From an uncultured Kiritimatiellota bacterium (GTDB lineage: Bacteria > Verrucomicrobiota > Kiritimatiellia > RFP12 > DVOR01), in assembly GCA_944391055.1 (NCBI GenBank), contig CALXSF010000019.1:1-34084 (forward strand): 34,084 nt of DNA, given 5' to 3'. The stretch's first letter is position 1. The number at the start of each line of letters is the position of its first letter. Below the pieces are notes generated by a model, which saw only the letters and a program-made list of their open reading frames with translations, searched no databases and was not told the DNA's origin. Below are positions 9,818 to 18,025 of this stretch, piece after piece. The position numbers and the translations under genes were made by a program.

Positions 9818-9842
9818 GGCGGGCGGGGCGGACCCGCCCGCC
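9818..9842 (-). promoter_or_regulatory. Stable hairpin between pstS and pstC
   Basis: A perfect 10-bp stem (GGCGGGCGGG/CCCGCCCGCC) with a 5-base loop lies just after the pstS stop and before pstC, with no T run. In binding-protein operons such hairpins often protect the upstream mRNA and attenuate downstream genes, giving more binding protein than transporter. That role here is inference. Confidence 0.6.
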
Positions 9843-9851
9843 GGGGGCGGC

Positions 9852-10802
9852 TCACTTCACGAACTCATCCTTCAGCGCGCCCAGGAAGAAGCGGCTCCGG
9901 CGGGCCTGCTCCTTGGTGAGCGGCGTGTAGTGCAGCTCGGTGGCCTTGGCGGCCGCGTCGCCCGAGAAGCACCAGTCCACGTAGGCCTGCAGGGCGGCCT
10001 TCTTGTCGGCGGGGATGTCGTCGCGCACCAGCAGGTAGGTGGTGCCGACGAGCGGCCAGGCCTTGGAGCCGGGGTTCTGCCACGAGCCGTCGGCGGCCTG
10101 CAGCTGCACCGTCGTCAGCTTCGACTCGATGGCGTAGGTGTATTCGGTGTAGCCGATGGAGCCGGAGTTCTGCTGGACGTTGTTGCAGACGCCGGGGTTC
10201 TTCTGGCCGCCCAGGCCGGTGGGCCACTTGACGCTCTTGCCCGCGCCGATCTTCGTCGCCCAGTCGGGGGACTTGTCGGTGAGGTACTCGGTGAAGATGT
10301 TGGTCGTGCCCGAGCTGTCGGAGCGGTAGACCACGAGGATGTCCTGCGCGGGCAGCTTCAGGCCGGGGTTCAGCGCCGTGATGGCCGCGTCGTCCCACTT
10401 CTTGATCTGGCCCATGAAGATCTTGGCCAGGACGTCGTCGGAGAGCTTCAGCTGCCCGGTCTGCACGCCGGAGATGTTCACGATCGGCGTCACCGCGCCG
10501 GTCACCATCGGGAACTGCGTCAGCCCCGACTGCTTGATCTCCTCGGCCGAGAGAGGCGCGTCCGTACCGGCGAAGTCCACCGTGCCGCCCTTGATCTGGT
10601 TGATGCCGGCGCCCGAGCCGATGGACTGGTAGTTCACCGTCGTGTTCTTCGCCTGGGAATAGATGTACGTCCACGCCTGATAGACGGGGTCGGGGAAGGA
10701 GGCGCCCGCGCCGTTCAGCGGCAGGCTGGCCTGTTGCGCGTTGTCGCACCCGGCCGCGAAGAGCGCGGCGGCGGCGGCGTAGGCAAGGTATTTCGTCTTC
10801 AT
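9852..10802 (-). CDS. pstS: Phosphate-binding lipoprotein PstS
   Basis: Extracytoplasmic phosphate-binding protein of 316 residues. The signal peptide ends in a lipobox, LFAAGC, with lipidated Cys19. Mature-protein motifs are typical: LNGAGASFPDPVYQAW, YQSIGSGAGINQI, DFAGTDAPLS and YRSDSSGTTN, which line the phosphate site in PstS. Start ATG 10802 has AGGAG eight bases upstream; the frame open to 10946 crosses the promoter and is not translated. First gene of the seven-gene phosphate operon. Confidence 0.95.
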   Translation of the reverse strand: MKTKYLAYAAAAALFAAGCDNAQQASLPLNGAGASFPDPVYQAWTYIYSQAKNTTVNYQSIGSGAGINQIKGGTVDFAGTDAPLSAEEIKQSGLTQFPMVTGAVTPIVNISGVQTGQLKLSDDVLAKIFMGQIKKWDDAAITALNPGLKLPAQDILVVYRSDSSGTTNIFTEYLTDKSPDWATKIGAGKSVKWPTGLGGQKNPGVCNNVQQNSGSIGYTEYTYAIESKLTTVQLQAADGSWQNPGSKAWPLVGTTYLLVRDDIPADKKAALQAYVDWCFSGDAAAKATELHYTPLTKEQARRSRFFLGALKDEFVK

Positions 10803-10834
10803 CTGGGTACTCCTGTTGGTTGAAAAACGCCCAC

Positions 10835-10890
10835 AGTATCGCACGCCCCCATGCGGCGACTGTTTGCGGGAAGTTAGGATTTCGTTAGGC
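10835..10890 (-). promoter_or_regulatory. pstS promoter with a candidate Pho box
   Basis: On the minus strand three 7-base words, GCCTAAC, TCCTAAC and CGCAAAC, start exactly 11 bases apart (10890-10884, 10879-10873, 10868-10862). Seven-base direct repeats on an 11-base period are the known architecture of PhoB/PhoP operators. Twenty-one bases further lies an extended -10, TGC-GATACT (10843-10835), so the last repeat covers the -35 region as expected for an activator. The words themselves differ from the E. coli consensus. Confidence 0.6.
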
Positions 10891-10912
10891 GCACGCCCCC
10901 CGCCCGTTTCGC

Positions 10913-10918
10913 TATAAT
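10913..10918 (+). promoter_or_regulatory. -10 element of the glycosyltransferase operon
   Basis: TATAAT lies six bases before ATG 10925. This predicts transcription starting at the start codon (leaderless), consistent with the lack of a Shine-Dalgarno sequence. It is divergent from pstS, and its -35 region abuts the candidate Pho box. Confidence 0.65.
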
Positions 10919-10924
10919 ACGCGC

Positions 10925-12517
10925 ATGGAACGGACGCCGCAGACACCCCCCGCCCCGCCGCCGACCTTCGCGCTGATCGTCGGCACCCTCGGCCGCCTCC
11001 CCGAGCTGCGCCGCCTCCTGGGCTCCCTCGCGGCGCAGACCTACCGGCGCTTCGGGCTGATCCTCGTCGACCAAAGCGGCGGCGGGGAGGTGGCCGCCCT
11101 GGCGGAGGCCTTCGCCGCGCGCGGGCTCCCCCTCCGCCGCGTGGCCGCCCCGCCCGGCCTCTCCGCCGCCCGCAACCGCGGCCTCGCCCTCGCCGGGGGG
11201 GCCGACGTCGTGGCCTTCCCCGACGACGACGCCTGGTACCCGCCCGACCTCCTGGCCCAGGTCGCCGCCCGCCTCGCCGCCCCCGGCGCCCCCGACGGCC
11301 TCTCCTGCCGCGTCACGGACGAGGCGGGCGCCTGCTCCGCCGGCGGCTGGATGAGCGCCGCCAGCCAGCCGGTGACCCGCGCCAACGTCTGGCGCACCGC
11401 CGTCTCCTGCTCCCTCTTCCTCCGCCGCGACGCCCTCGGCGACCTGCGCTTCGACGAACGCCTCGGCGCGGGCGCCGCCACCCCGATGGGCTCGGGCGAG
11501 GAGACCGACCTCCTCCTGCGCCTGCTGGCCGCCGGGCGGCGCGTCGACTACGACGGCGCGCTCACCGTCTTCCACCCCGTCTTCCGCGGCCCCTGGCGCC
11601 TGGCGCGCGGCTGGCGCTACGGCGTGGGCCACGGCTGGGTGCTGCGCGCCCACGGCCTCGGCGCGGCACGCTGCCTCTGGGCCGTCGCCCTCCAAGGCCT
11701 CCGCGCCGCCCAGGCCGCCCTGACGCTCCGCCCCCGCAAGGCCCTCTTCCACCTGGCCCAGGCCGCCGGGCGCGCCGTCGGCTTCCTGCGCGCCGCGCCC
11801 CTCCCCGGCTGGGCCGCGCCGGCGGCCCTCGCCGCCCTCGCCTTCGCCCTCGCCGCCTGCTGCGCCTGCCGCTGGAACATCTCGAACGGCGACACGGTCA
11901 ACCGTTACGCCCTCATGGCCGAGGCCTTCGCCCGGGGCGACTGGGCCGAGGCCTTCCACCCCCGCTTCAACCTCCTCTTCCCCGTCGGCGCCGGCGCGCT
12001 GGTCTGGGCCTTCGGGTGCGAGGGCACCGTCGCCTGCTCGCTCCTGGCCCTGCTGGGCTGGGCGGCGGCGGCCCTGCCCCTCTTCGCCGTCGCCCGGATC
12101 CTCTTCGGGCGCGGCGCGGCCTGGTGCGCCTTCGCCCTCGCCTTCGCCGCCCCCACCCTCTTCGACATGGGCTACGAGGGCTTCCGCGACACCTTCCGCG
12201 CGCTGGCCGCCCTCCTCGCCCTCCTCGCCTGCCTCGACCGGCTGGACGGGCGCGAGGGGCGCGGGCTGCTGGCCATGGCCCTGGCCCTCCCCCTCTTCGC
12301 CGCCACGCGCGGGGACACCATCCTCATGGGCGGCGCCGCCTGGGCGCTCTACGCCGCGCTCGGCCCCCGCCGCCGCGCCACCTGGCTCGCCGCCGCGCTC
12401 TACGCGCTGGCGCTCCAGCCGGGCTGTTGGCTGACGTGGGCCTGGACGGGGCTTTGGCTCCCCTCGGGTCAGATCGCCGCGGCCTTCGCCCGCCTCTTCG
12501 GGGGGGCCGGGGCATGA
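10925..12517 (+). CDS. Glycosyltransferase family 2 fused to a GT-C-like membrane region
   Basis: 530 residues. The N-terminal part (about 10-240) is a GT-A fold family-2 transferase: ALIVGTLGR, ILVDQSGG, LSAARNRGLALA, the metal-binding FPDDDAW (about 98-103) and GSGEETDLLLR (about 190-200). From about 290 the sequence is a series of hydrophobic helices with an extracytoplasmic loop (WNISNGDTVNRYALMAEAFARGDW) resembling the start of polytopic GT-C/PMT-type transferases. It would transfer sugars to a lipid-linked or surface glycan; donor and acceptor are unknown. Probably leaderless. Its stop overlaps the next start (ATGA). The C-terminal membrane part appears to continue in the next gene. Confidence 0.8.
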   Translation: MERTPQTPPAPPPTFALIVGTLGRLPELRRLLGSLAAQTYRRFGLILVDQSGGGEVAALAEAFAARGLPLRRVAAPPGLSAARNRGLALAGGADVVAFPDDDAWYPPDLLAQVAARLAAPGAPDGLSCRVTDEAGACSAGGWMSAASQPVTRANVWRTAVSCSLFLRRDALGDLRFDERLGAGAATPMGSGEETDLLLRLLAAGRRVDYDGALTVFHPVFRGPWRLARGWRYGVGHGWVLRAHGLGAARCLWAVALQGLRAAQAALTLRPRKALFHLAQAAGRAVGFLRAAPLPGWAAPAALAALAFALAACCACRWNISNGDTVNRYALMAEAFARGDWAEAFHPRFNLLFPVGAGALVWAFGCEGTVACSLLALLGWAAAALPLFAVARILFGRGAAWCAFALAFAAPTLFDMGYEGFRDTFRALAALLALLACLDRLDGREGRGLLAMALALPLFAATRGDTILMGGAAWALYAALGPRRRATWLAAALYALALQPGCWLTWAWTGLWLPSGQIAAAFARLFGGAGA

Positions 12518-13218
12518 GCGACTTCCTGGAGTTCTGGCTCAAGGGCTTCTTCGCGCCCTACGCCGCGGTGGCCTACGCCGTGGTGGCCCTGCGCCTTTGG
12601 CGGGGCTGTTTCTCGCGCCGGGAGTGGCTGGTGCTGGCCTTCTTCCTTGGGCACCACGCCCTCCAGGTGGCGCAGCTGTGGCTGGGCGACGGCACGCTGC
12701 ACAGCCTCACCTACCGCATCCGCTACTTCGCCCCCCTGGCCCCCCTGCTTTGGCTGTGGGCGGGCTATGGGCTGTGGCGGCTCTGGCGCGTCTCGCCCCG
12801 ACCCCTGCGCGCCGCGCTGGCCGCCCTCCTCGCCCTCCTCGCCGTCTACGAGCTTCCCTTCCGCACGGCCAGGCAGGTGCGCGAGGGCTCCCGCGCCGAG
12901 TCGCGCCGCGCCGGCGAGGCCTTCGCCCCCATCATCCGCGCGGATTGGAAGGGGCCCTCCGACATCCCCGGCTTCCGCCCCGACCCCGGCACGTACCTTC
13001 TCAACCGCCGCCCCATCCTCGGCCCGGGCTGGGACAACAGCGCCTGGGCGCTGCGCCTCCAATCCCTCTCCCTCGGCACCGTCCCCGGCCATCCCCTCCC
13101 CGACTACTACATCACCCACGAGGCGCTCCCCCCCGACCTCGCCCCCCGCTACACCCTCCTGGCCACCAGCCCACAGCGCAAGCGGACCTACCGCCTCTAC
13201 CGCCTCAACCCCCGATGA
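12514..13218 (+). CDS. Membrane protein, possible second half of a GT-C-like transferase
   Basis: 234 residues with about four hydrophobic segments in the first half (including APYAAVAYAVVALRLW and YFAPLAPLLWLWAGYGLWRLW) and a soluble C-terminal domain (about 130-234). The layout, with helices then a small soluble tail, is that of the C-terminal half of polytopic GT-C enzymes, and the upstream protein ends abruptly in its membrane region. The two genes share an ATGA overlap and could encode two interacting parts of one enzyme. I recognise no catalytic motif here. It overlaps the following GT4 gene in the same way. Confidence 0.65.
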   Translation: MSDFLEFWLKGFFAPYAAVAYAVVALRLWRGCFSRREWLVLAFFLGHHALQVAQLWLGDGTLHSLTYRIRYFAPLAPLLWLWAGYGLWRLWRVSPRPLRAALAALLALLAVYELPFRTARQVREGSRAESRRAGEAFAPIIRADWKGPSDIPGFRPDPGTYLLNRRPILGPGWDNSAWALRLQSLSLGTVPGHPLPDYYITHEALPPDLAPRYTLLATSPQRKRTYRLYRLNPR

Positions 13219-14300
13219 AGACCGCCCTGCTCCATTATTGGCTCCTTTCCATGCGCGGCGGCGAGAAGGTGCTCCAGGCCATCGCCCGCCGCTTCCCCGG
13301 GGCCCCCATCTACACCCACGCCTGCCGGCGCGCGGCCATCGCCCCCGACCTGCTCGCCCACCCCATCCGCGAGAGCGCCATCGCCCGCCTCCCCTTCGGC
13401 CGCGCGCGGTGCCAGGCGTGGCTGCCGCTGATGCCTTGGGCGCTCGGGCGCTGGGACTTCTCGGGCTTCGACCTCCTGATCAGCAGCGAGTCGGGCCCCG
13501 TCAAGGGCGTCCGCAAGCCCCCCGCCGCCAAACACCTCTGCTACTGCCACACGCCCATGCGCTACCTGTGGGATCTGCGCGAGGATTACCTCCGCCGCGC
13601 CGGCCCCGCCGGGCGCCTGGCCATGCGCCTCTTCACCCCGCCTTTGCGCGCCTACGACCTGCGCAGCGCCGAGTGCGTCGACCGTTTCGTCGCCAACTCC
13701 GCCTTCGTGGCCGCGCGCATCCGCCGCGTCTACGGCCGCGAGGCCGCCGTCGTCCACCCGCCCGTCGACGTCGCCCGCTTCGCCGCCGCCCCGGCGCGGG
13801 AGCGGACTTACTGGCTGTGGCTCGGCGCCCTGGTCCCCTACAAGGCCCCGGAGGTGGCCGTCGAGGCCTTCCGGGGGCTCGGCGAGCGGCTGGTCGTGGC
13901 CGGCGAGGGGCCGCTCCTGCCCCGCCTCCGCCGCGGCGCGCCCCCGAACGTCTCCTTCCTGGGGCGCGTCCCCGACGACGCGCTCCCCGGGTTGCTCGCC
14001 GGCGCCAAGGGGCTGCTCTTCCCGGGGGTGGAGGATTTCGGCATCGTCCCGGTCGAGGCCCAGGCCGCGGGGGTCCCCGTCCTGGCCCTCCGCGTCGGCG
14101 GCGCCCTCGAGACCGTCCGCGAGGGCGAGACCGGGCTCTTCTTCGACGCGCCGACCCCGGGGGCCATCCGCGGGGCGGTCGAGGAGGCCCGCGCCCGCCG
14201 CTGGGACGCGGCGCTTCTCCGGCGCAACGCCGCGCGCTTCTCCCCCGAGGCCTTCGACCGCGCCTTCGAGGCCCAGCTGGGGGCGCTTCTCCGGCGCTGA
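13215..14300 (+). CDS. Glycosyltransferase family 4
   Basis: 361-residue GT-B fold transferase. The N terminus HYWLLSMRGGEKVL (about 7-20) and the middle HTPMRYLWDLREDYL are characteristic of family-4 mannosyltransferases of the WbaZ type. The donor-binding half has LGALVPYKAPEVAVEAF, VAGEGP and the E-x7-E motif in EDFGIVPVE (about 272-280). It probably adds a mannose-like sugar from a nucleotide donor on the cytoplasmic side during surface polysaccharide or glycolipid assembly; the sugar is inferred. The start ATG overlaps the previous TGA. Last gene of the operon, followed by a terminator. Confidence 0.87.
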   Translation: MKTALLHYWLLSMRGGEKVLQAIARRFPGAPIYTHACRRAAIAPDLLAHPIRESAIARLPFGRARCQAWLPLMPWALGRWDFSGFDLLISSESGPVKGVRKPPAAKHLCYCHTPMRYLWDLREDYLRRAGPAGRLAMRLFTPPLRAYDLRSAECVDRFVANSAFVAARIRRVYGREAAVVHPPVDVARFAAAPARERTYWLWLGALVPYKAPEVAVEAFRGLGERLVVAGEGPLLPRLRRGAPPNVSFLGRVPDDALPGLLAGAKGLLFPGVEDFGIVPVEAQAAGVPVLALRVGGALETVREGETGLFFDAPTPGAIRGAVEEARARRWDAALLRRNAARFSPEAFDRAFEAQLGALLRR

Positions 14301-14320
14301 CCGGCGCGGCGGCAAAAAGG

Positions 14321-14346
14321 AAGCCCCCGGCGTTTGCCGGGGGCTT
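14321..14346. terminator. Bidirectional terminator between the GT operon and fusA
   Basis: An 11-bp stem AAGCCCCCGGC/GCCGGGGGCTT with loop GTTT. On + it is followed by TTTCCGTTT; on - by TTCCTTTTT. It serves the convergent GT4 gene and fusA. Confidence 0.85.
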
Positions 14347-14369
14347 TCCGTTTGTCCGTGGCGCGGCGC

Positions 14370-16475
14370 TTATTCGTCGGCCTCGGAGTAGCCGTGGACC
14401 TTGCCGGCCTTGCGGCGCTTCTCGACGATCTCGTCCTGCAGGCCCTTGGGGACGGGCTCGTAGTGGTCGAAGACCATGGTGAAGGAGCCGCGGCCCTGGG
14501 TGAGGGTGCGGATGGTGTTGGAGTAGCCGAACATCTCGCCGAGGGGGACGAAGCCGTGGACGAGGCGGGCGCCGCCGCGCTCCTCCATGCCCTCGACGCG
14601 GCCGCGGCGCTGGGAGAGGGAGCCGGTGGCCGCGCCCATGTAGTCCTCGGGGACGACGACCTCGACCTTCATGATGGGCTCGAGCAGCTGCGGCTGGCTC
14701 TTGAGGAAGACCTCCTTGAAGCACTGGCGCGCGGCCGTCTGGAAGGCGAACTCGGAGGAGTCCACGTCGTGGTACGAGCCGTAGAAGAGGGTGGCCTTGA
14801 TGGGGAGCACGGGGTAGCCGGCGAGGGGGCCGGACTCCATCGCCGCGCGGATGCCCTTCTCGACGGCGGGGATGTACTCGCCGGGGATGACGCCGCCCTT
14901 GATGTCGTTGACGAACTCGAACTCCTTGCCGGGCTCCTGCGGGGCGAACTTCATGCAGACGTGGCCGTACTGGCCGCGGCCGCCGGTCTGCTTCTTGTGC
15001 TTGTACTCGCCCTCGCCCTCGACGGCGATGGACTCGCGGTAGGCGACCTCGGGGCGGCCGACCTCGCACTCGACGTTGAACTCGCGCTTGAGGCGGTCGA
15101 CGATGATCTCGAGGTGAAGCTCGCCCATGCCGGAGATGATGGTCTCGCTGGTCTCCTGGTCGAAGGCGACGGTGAAGGTGGGGTCTTCCTGGGCCAGGGT
15201 GTGCAGGGCGTTGCCGAGCTTCTCGTTGTCGCCGCGGGAGACGGGCTTGACGGCGATGGAGATGACCGGCGCCGGGAAGTCAATGGATTCCAGGTGGATG
15301 GGGTGCTCGGGGTCGCAGAGCGTGTCGCCGGTGCGGGTGTTGGGCAGGCCGATGACGGCGACGATGTCGCCGGCGTAGGCCTCCTCGAGCTTCTCCTGGT
15401 GGTTGGCGTGCATGCGGAAGAGGCGCGAGATGCGGGCCTTCTTGTTGATGGAACTGTCGAGGATCTCCTCGCCGGCCTTGAGGGTGCCCGAGTAGACGCG
15501 GGTGAAGATGATCTTGCCCATGTTCTTGTCGGCCATGATCTTGAAGGCCAGGGCGGAGAGGGGCTCCTTGTCGTCGGCGTGGCGGACGATGGAGGGGTCG
15601 GCCTCGTCGGTCACCGGCGGGATGTCCAGCGGGCTGGGCAGGTAGCTGACGACGGCGTCGAGGAGGATCTGGATGCCCTTGTTCTTGAAGGCTGTGCCGC
15701 AGAAGGCGGGCATGATGGCGCGGCTGATGCAGCCCTTGCGGATGCCGCGGATGATCTCCTCCTTGGTGAGGGAGCCCTCCTCGAAGTACTTGTTCATGAG
15801 CTCCTCGTCCTGCTCGGCGGCGGCCTCGATCATCTCGTGGCGCATCTCCTCGCACTTCTCCTTGAGCTCGGCGGGGATCTCGGAGTAGATCTGCTTCATG
15901 CCCTGGGAGGCCTTGTCGTAGGTCACCAGGCGCTCCTCGAGCAGGTCGACCACGCCCTCGAAGGTGTCGCCGGCGCCGTAGGGGCAGACCATCGGGACGG
16001 GGCGGGCCTTGAGCTGATCCTTCACCTGGTCCATGACGGAGAAGAAGTTGGCGCCGATGCGGTCCATCTTGTTCACGAAGATGAGCTTGGGCACCTTGTA
16101 CTTCTCGGACTGGCGCCAGACCTGCTCGGACTGGGGCTGGACGCCGCCGACCGCGCAGAAGACGGCGACCGCGCCGTCGAGCACGCGCAGGGAGCGCTCC
16201 ACCTCGGCCGTGAAGTCCACGTGGCCGGGGGTGTCGATGAGGGAGATCATGTAGTCGCCCCACATGACGGCGGTGGCCGCGGAGGTGATGGTGATGCCGC
16301 GCTCCTGCTCCTGGACCATCCAGTCCATCGTGGCGCCGCCGTCGTGGACCTCGCCGATCTTGTGGTTCTTGCCGGAATAGTAGAGGATACGCTCGGAGGT
16401 GGTGGTCTTGCCGGCGTCGATGTGGGCCATGATGCCGATGTTGCGCATGTGGTCCAGGGGGATTTTGCGTGCCAT
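14370..16475 (-). CDS. fusA: Elongation factor G
   Basis: Translational GTPase of 701 residues, full length for EF-G. It catalyses ribosomal translocation. GTPase motifs: [10 protein letters not shown] (G1, 17-26), the switch I region [17 protein letters not shown] (G3) and NKMD (G4). Domain IV shows the family motif GQYGHV and the C-terminal domain ends normally. AAGGAG ten bases upstream supports ATG 16475. The gene stands alone: no rpsL, rpsG or tuf is adjacent, so this is not a str operon. A ribosome-recycling type (EF-G2) cannot be excluded by eye. Confidence 0.93.
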   Translation of the reverse strand: MARKIPLDHMRNIGIMAHIDAGKTTTSERILYYSGKNHKIGEVHDGGATMDWMVQEQERGITITSAATAVMWGDYMISLIDTPGHVDFTAEVERSLRVLDGAVAVFCAVGGVQPQSEQVWRQSEKYKVPKLIFVNKMDRIGANFFSVMDQVKDQLKARPVPMVCPYGAGDTFEGVVDLLEERLVTYDKASQGMKQIYSEIPAELKEKCEEMRHEMIEAAAEQDEELMNKYFEEGSLTKEEIIRGIRKGCISRAIMPAFCGTAFKNKGIQILLDAVVSYLPSPLDIPPVTDEADPSIVRHADDKEPLSALAFKIMADKNMGKIIFTRVYSGTLKAGEEILDSSINKKARISRLFRMHANHQEKLEEAYAGDIVAVIGLPNTRTGDTLCDPEHPIHLESIDFPAPVISIAVKPVSRGDNEKLGNALHTLAQEDPTFTVAFDQETSETIISGMGELHLEIIVDRLKREFNVECEVGRPEVAYRESIAVEGEGEYKHKKQTGGRGQYGHVCMKFAPQEPGKEFEFVNDIKGGVIPGEYIPAVEKGIRAAMESGPLAGYPVLPIKATLFYGSYHDVDSSEFAFQTAARQCFKEVFLKSQPQLLEPIMKVEVVVPEDYMGAATGSLSQRRGRVEGMEERGGARLVHGFVPLGEMFGYSNTIRTLTQGRGSFTMVFDHYEPVPKGLQDEIVEKRRKAGKVHGYSEADE

Positions 16476-16519
16476 ACTGCGTGCTCCTTGAAAGCCTACT
16501 ACGGTGTGAAAGTCGCATT

Positions 16520-16548
16520 ACTGTACCAAATCCTTCACCCGCGCGCAA
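16520..16548 (-). promoter_or_regulatory. fusA promoter
   Basis: Minus-strand TTGCGC (16548-16543), a 17-base spacer and TACAGT (16525-16520). TGG precedes the -10, making it an extended element. Confidence 0.6.
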
Positions 16549-16644
16549 ATACGCGCCGCGCGCCCCGAAGGCGGCCCTCCCCGGCCCGCGCGCCCCGGGT
16601 GCGGGCACTCCCGGGCCCGAGGGCGCGCCCCGGCGGGCGCGTTG

Positions 16645-16674
16645 TTGCCCCGGGGCGGGCGGTTTTGCTAGAAT
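16645..16674 (+). promoter_or_regulatory. Promoter of the 2-oxoacid oxidoreductase operon
   Basis: TTGCCC (16645-16650), 18 bases, then TAGAAT (16669-16674) preceded by TGC, an extended -10. Transcription is expected about 16681, leaving a leader of about 65 bases before the GTG start. Confidence 0.55.
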
Positions 16675-16745
16675 GCGGGCGTCAGGCGCAGTGTGCGGCG
16701 GGCGGGTGCGCGCCGCCGCCCGCGGCCTGGGAAGGGAGTTTTCGC

Positions 16746-16982
16746 GTGGAAGAGCGTTTTGAGCCGCCTTACCCGGCGATTGAGGCGGACTGCTGCAAGA
16801 GTTGCGGGCGGTGCGCGGCGGCGTGCCCCAAAGGCTGCCTGGCGATTTCGGAGCGATACAACCGCTACGGCGTGAAGGCGGTGGCCTACAAGGGCTCCGG
16901 CTGCGTGGGCTGCGGCATCTGCTTCTACAACTGCCCGGAACCCTACGCCATCCGGATCGTCCGGAAGGGAGGCGCGCAATGA
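16746..16982 (+). CDS. Ferredoxin-like delta subunit of 2-oxoacid:ferredoxin oxidoreductase
   Basis: A 78-residue protein with two 4Fe-4S motifs, CKSCGRCAAACPKGC and CVGCGICFYNCP. It carries electrons from the thiamine enzyme to external ferredoxin. The GTG start at 16746 is supported by AAGGGAG nine bases upstream; an upstream extension of the frame is antisense to fusA and not coding. Its stop overlaps the alpha-subunit start (ATGA). Gene order delta, alpha, beta-gamma matches KOR/VOR operons of anaerobes. Confidence 0.88.
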   Translation: MEERFEPPYPAIEADCCKSCGRCAAACPKGCLAISERYNRYGVKAVAYKGSGCVGCGICFYNCPEPYAIRIVRKGGAQ

Positions 16983-18025
16983 CGAAGTTCGTGAAGGGCA
17001 ACGAGGCCGTGGTCATCGGCGCGCTCTACGCCGGCGCCGAGGGCTACTTCGGCTATCCCATCACGCCGGCCAGCGAGGTGGCGCACAAGGCGGCGGAGTA
17101 CTTCCCGGCCACGGGGCGCGTCTTCGTGCAGGGCGAGAGCGAGGACGCGGTGGCCTACATGCTCTACGGCGCCGCCGCCGCCGGCTGCCGCGCGCTGACG
17201 GCCACCTCCGGCCCCGGCTTCTCCCTCATGCAGGAGGCCCTCAGCTACATGGCCGCCACCGACATCCCCACGGTGATCGTGGACGTGATGCGCGCGGGCC
17301 CCGGCCTGGGCAACGTCTACCCCGAGCAGGCCGACTACAACCAGGTGGTCCACGGCGGCGGCCACGGCTCCTACCGCTGCGTCGTCCTGGCGCCGGGCAG
17401 CGTCCAGGAGATGTGCGACCTGACGATGCTCGCCTTCGAGAAGGCCTTCGAGTTCCGCACCCCCGCCATCGTCCTCGCCGACGGCCAGCTGGGCCAGATG
17501 ATGGAGCCGCTGCGCCTGCCCAAGGAGGAGGCCCGGCCCGTCGACACCTCGGCCTGGGCCACGCAGGGCAACGCCAAGACCCGCCGCAACCTGCTCACCT
17601 CCATCTACCTCGACGCGCCTGCGCAGGAGGCCATGAACGTCCGCCTCCAGGAGAAGTACGCCCGCATGGACAAGACCTTCCAGCGCGCGGAGTGCTACCG
17701 CTGCGAGGACGCCGAGGCCGTGCTGCTGGCCTTCGGCTCCAGCGCGAGGACGGCGCGCAGCGCGGTGGACGCCCTGCGCGCCGAGGGCGTGAAGGCCGGG
17801 CTCTTCCGCCCCATCACCCTCTCGCCCTTCCCGATCGACGCGCTCGCCCCCTTGGCCAAGAAACGCCTCTGGACGGTGGAGATGAGCGCGGGGCAGTTCC
17901 GCGACGACGCGGTGCTCCACCTGGCCAGGGCCGGCATCCTGGCCGACGTGGGGCTCATCCACCGCATGGGCGGCATGCTCATCCCGGTGGGCGACATCGT
18001 GCGCACGGTGAAGGAGGCGCTGTGA
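16979..18025 (+). CDS. vorB: 2-oxoacid:ferredoxin oxidoreductase alpha subunit (VorB-like)
   Basis: 348 residues, with the pyrimidine-binding domain of the POR/KOR/VOR superfamily: KGNEAVVIGALYAG, FGYPITPASEV, TATSGPGFSLMQEALSY and the C-terminal transketolase-like domain (VLLAFGSSARTARSAVDAL). The enzyme oxidatively decarboxylates a 2-oxoacid to the acyl-CoA, or works in reverse, using CoA, thiamine diphosphate and ferredoxin. Length and sequence look most like the subunit annotated as 3-methyl-2-oxobutanoate dehydrogenase VorB; 2-oxoglutarate is the main alternative substrate. The stop overlaps the next start (TGATG). Confidence 0.87.
   Translation: MTKFVKGNEAVVIGALYAGAEGYFGYPITPASEVAHKAAEYFPATGRVFVQGESEDAVAYMLYGAAAAGCRALTATSGPGFSLMQEALSYMAATDIPTVIVDVMRAGPGLGNVYPEQADYNQVVHGGGHGSYRCVVLAPGSVQEMCDLTMLAFEKAFEFRTPAIVLADGQLGQMMEPLRLPKEEARPVDTSAWATQGNAKTRRNLLTSIYLDAPAQEAMNVRLQEKYARMDKTFQRAECYRCEDAEAVLLAFGSSARTARSAVDALRAEGVKAGLFRPITLSPFPIDALAPLAKKRLWTVEMSAGQFRDDAVLHLARAGILADVGLIHRMGGMLIPVGDIVRTVKEAL

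Noticed and set aside
16199..16212. A third parS-like word (GTCCACGTGGCC) in fusA
   Set aside because: Only the central CCACGTGG matches; the required GTTn and nAAC ends are missing.
14370..16475. fusA as part of a str ribosomal operon
   Set aside because: The flanking genes are a glycosyltransferase and an oxidoreductase, and fusA has its own promoter and terminator.
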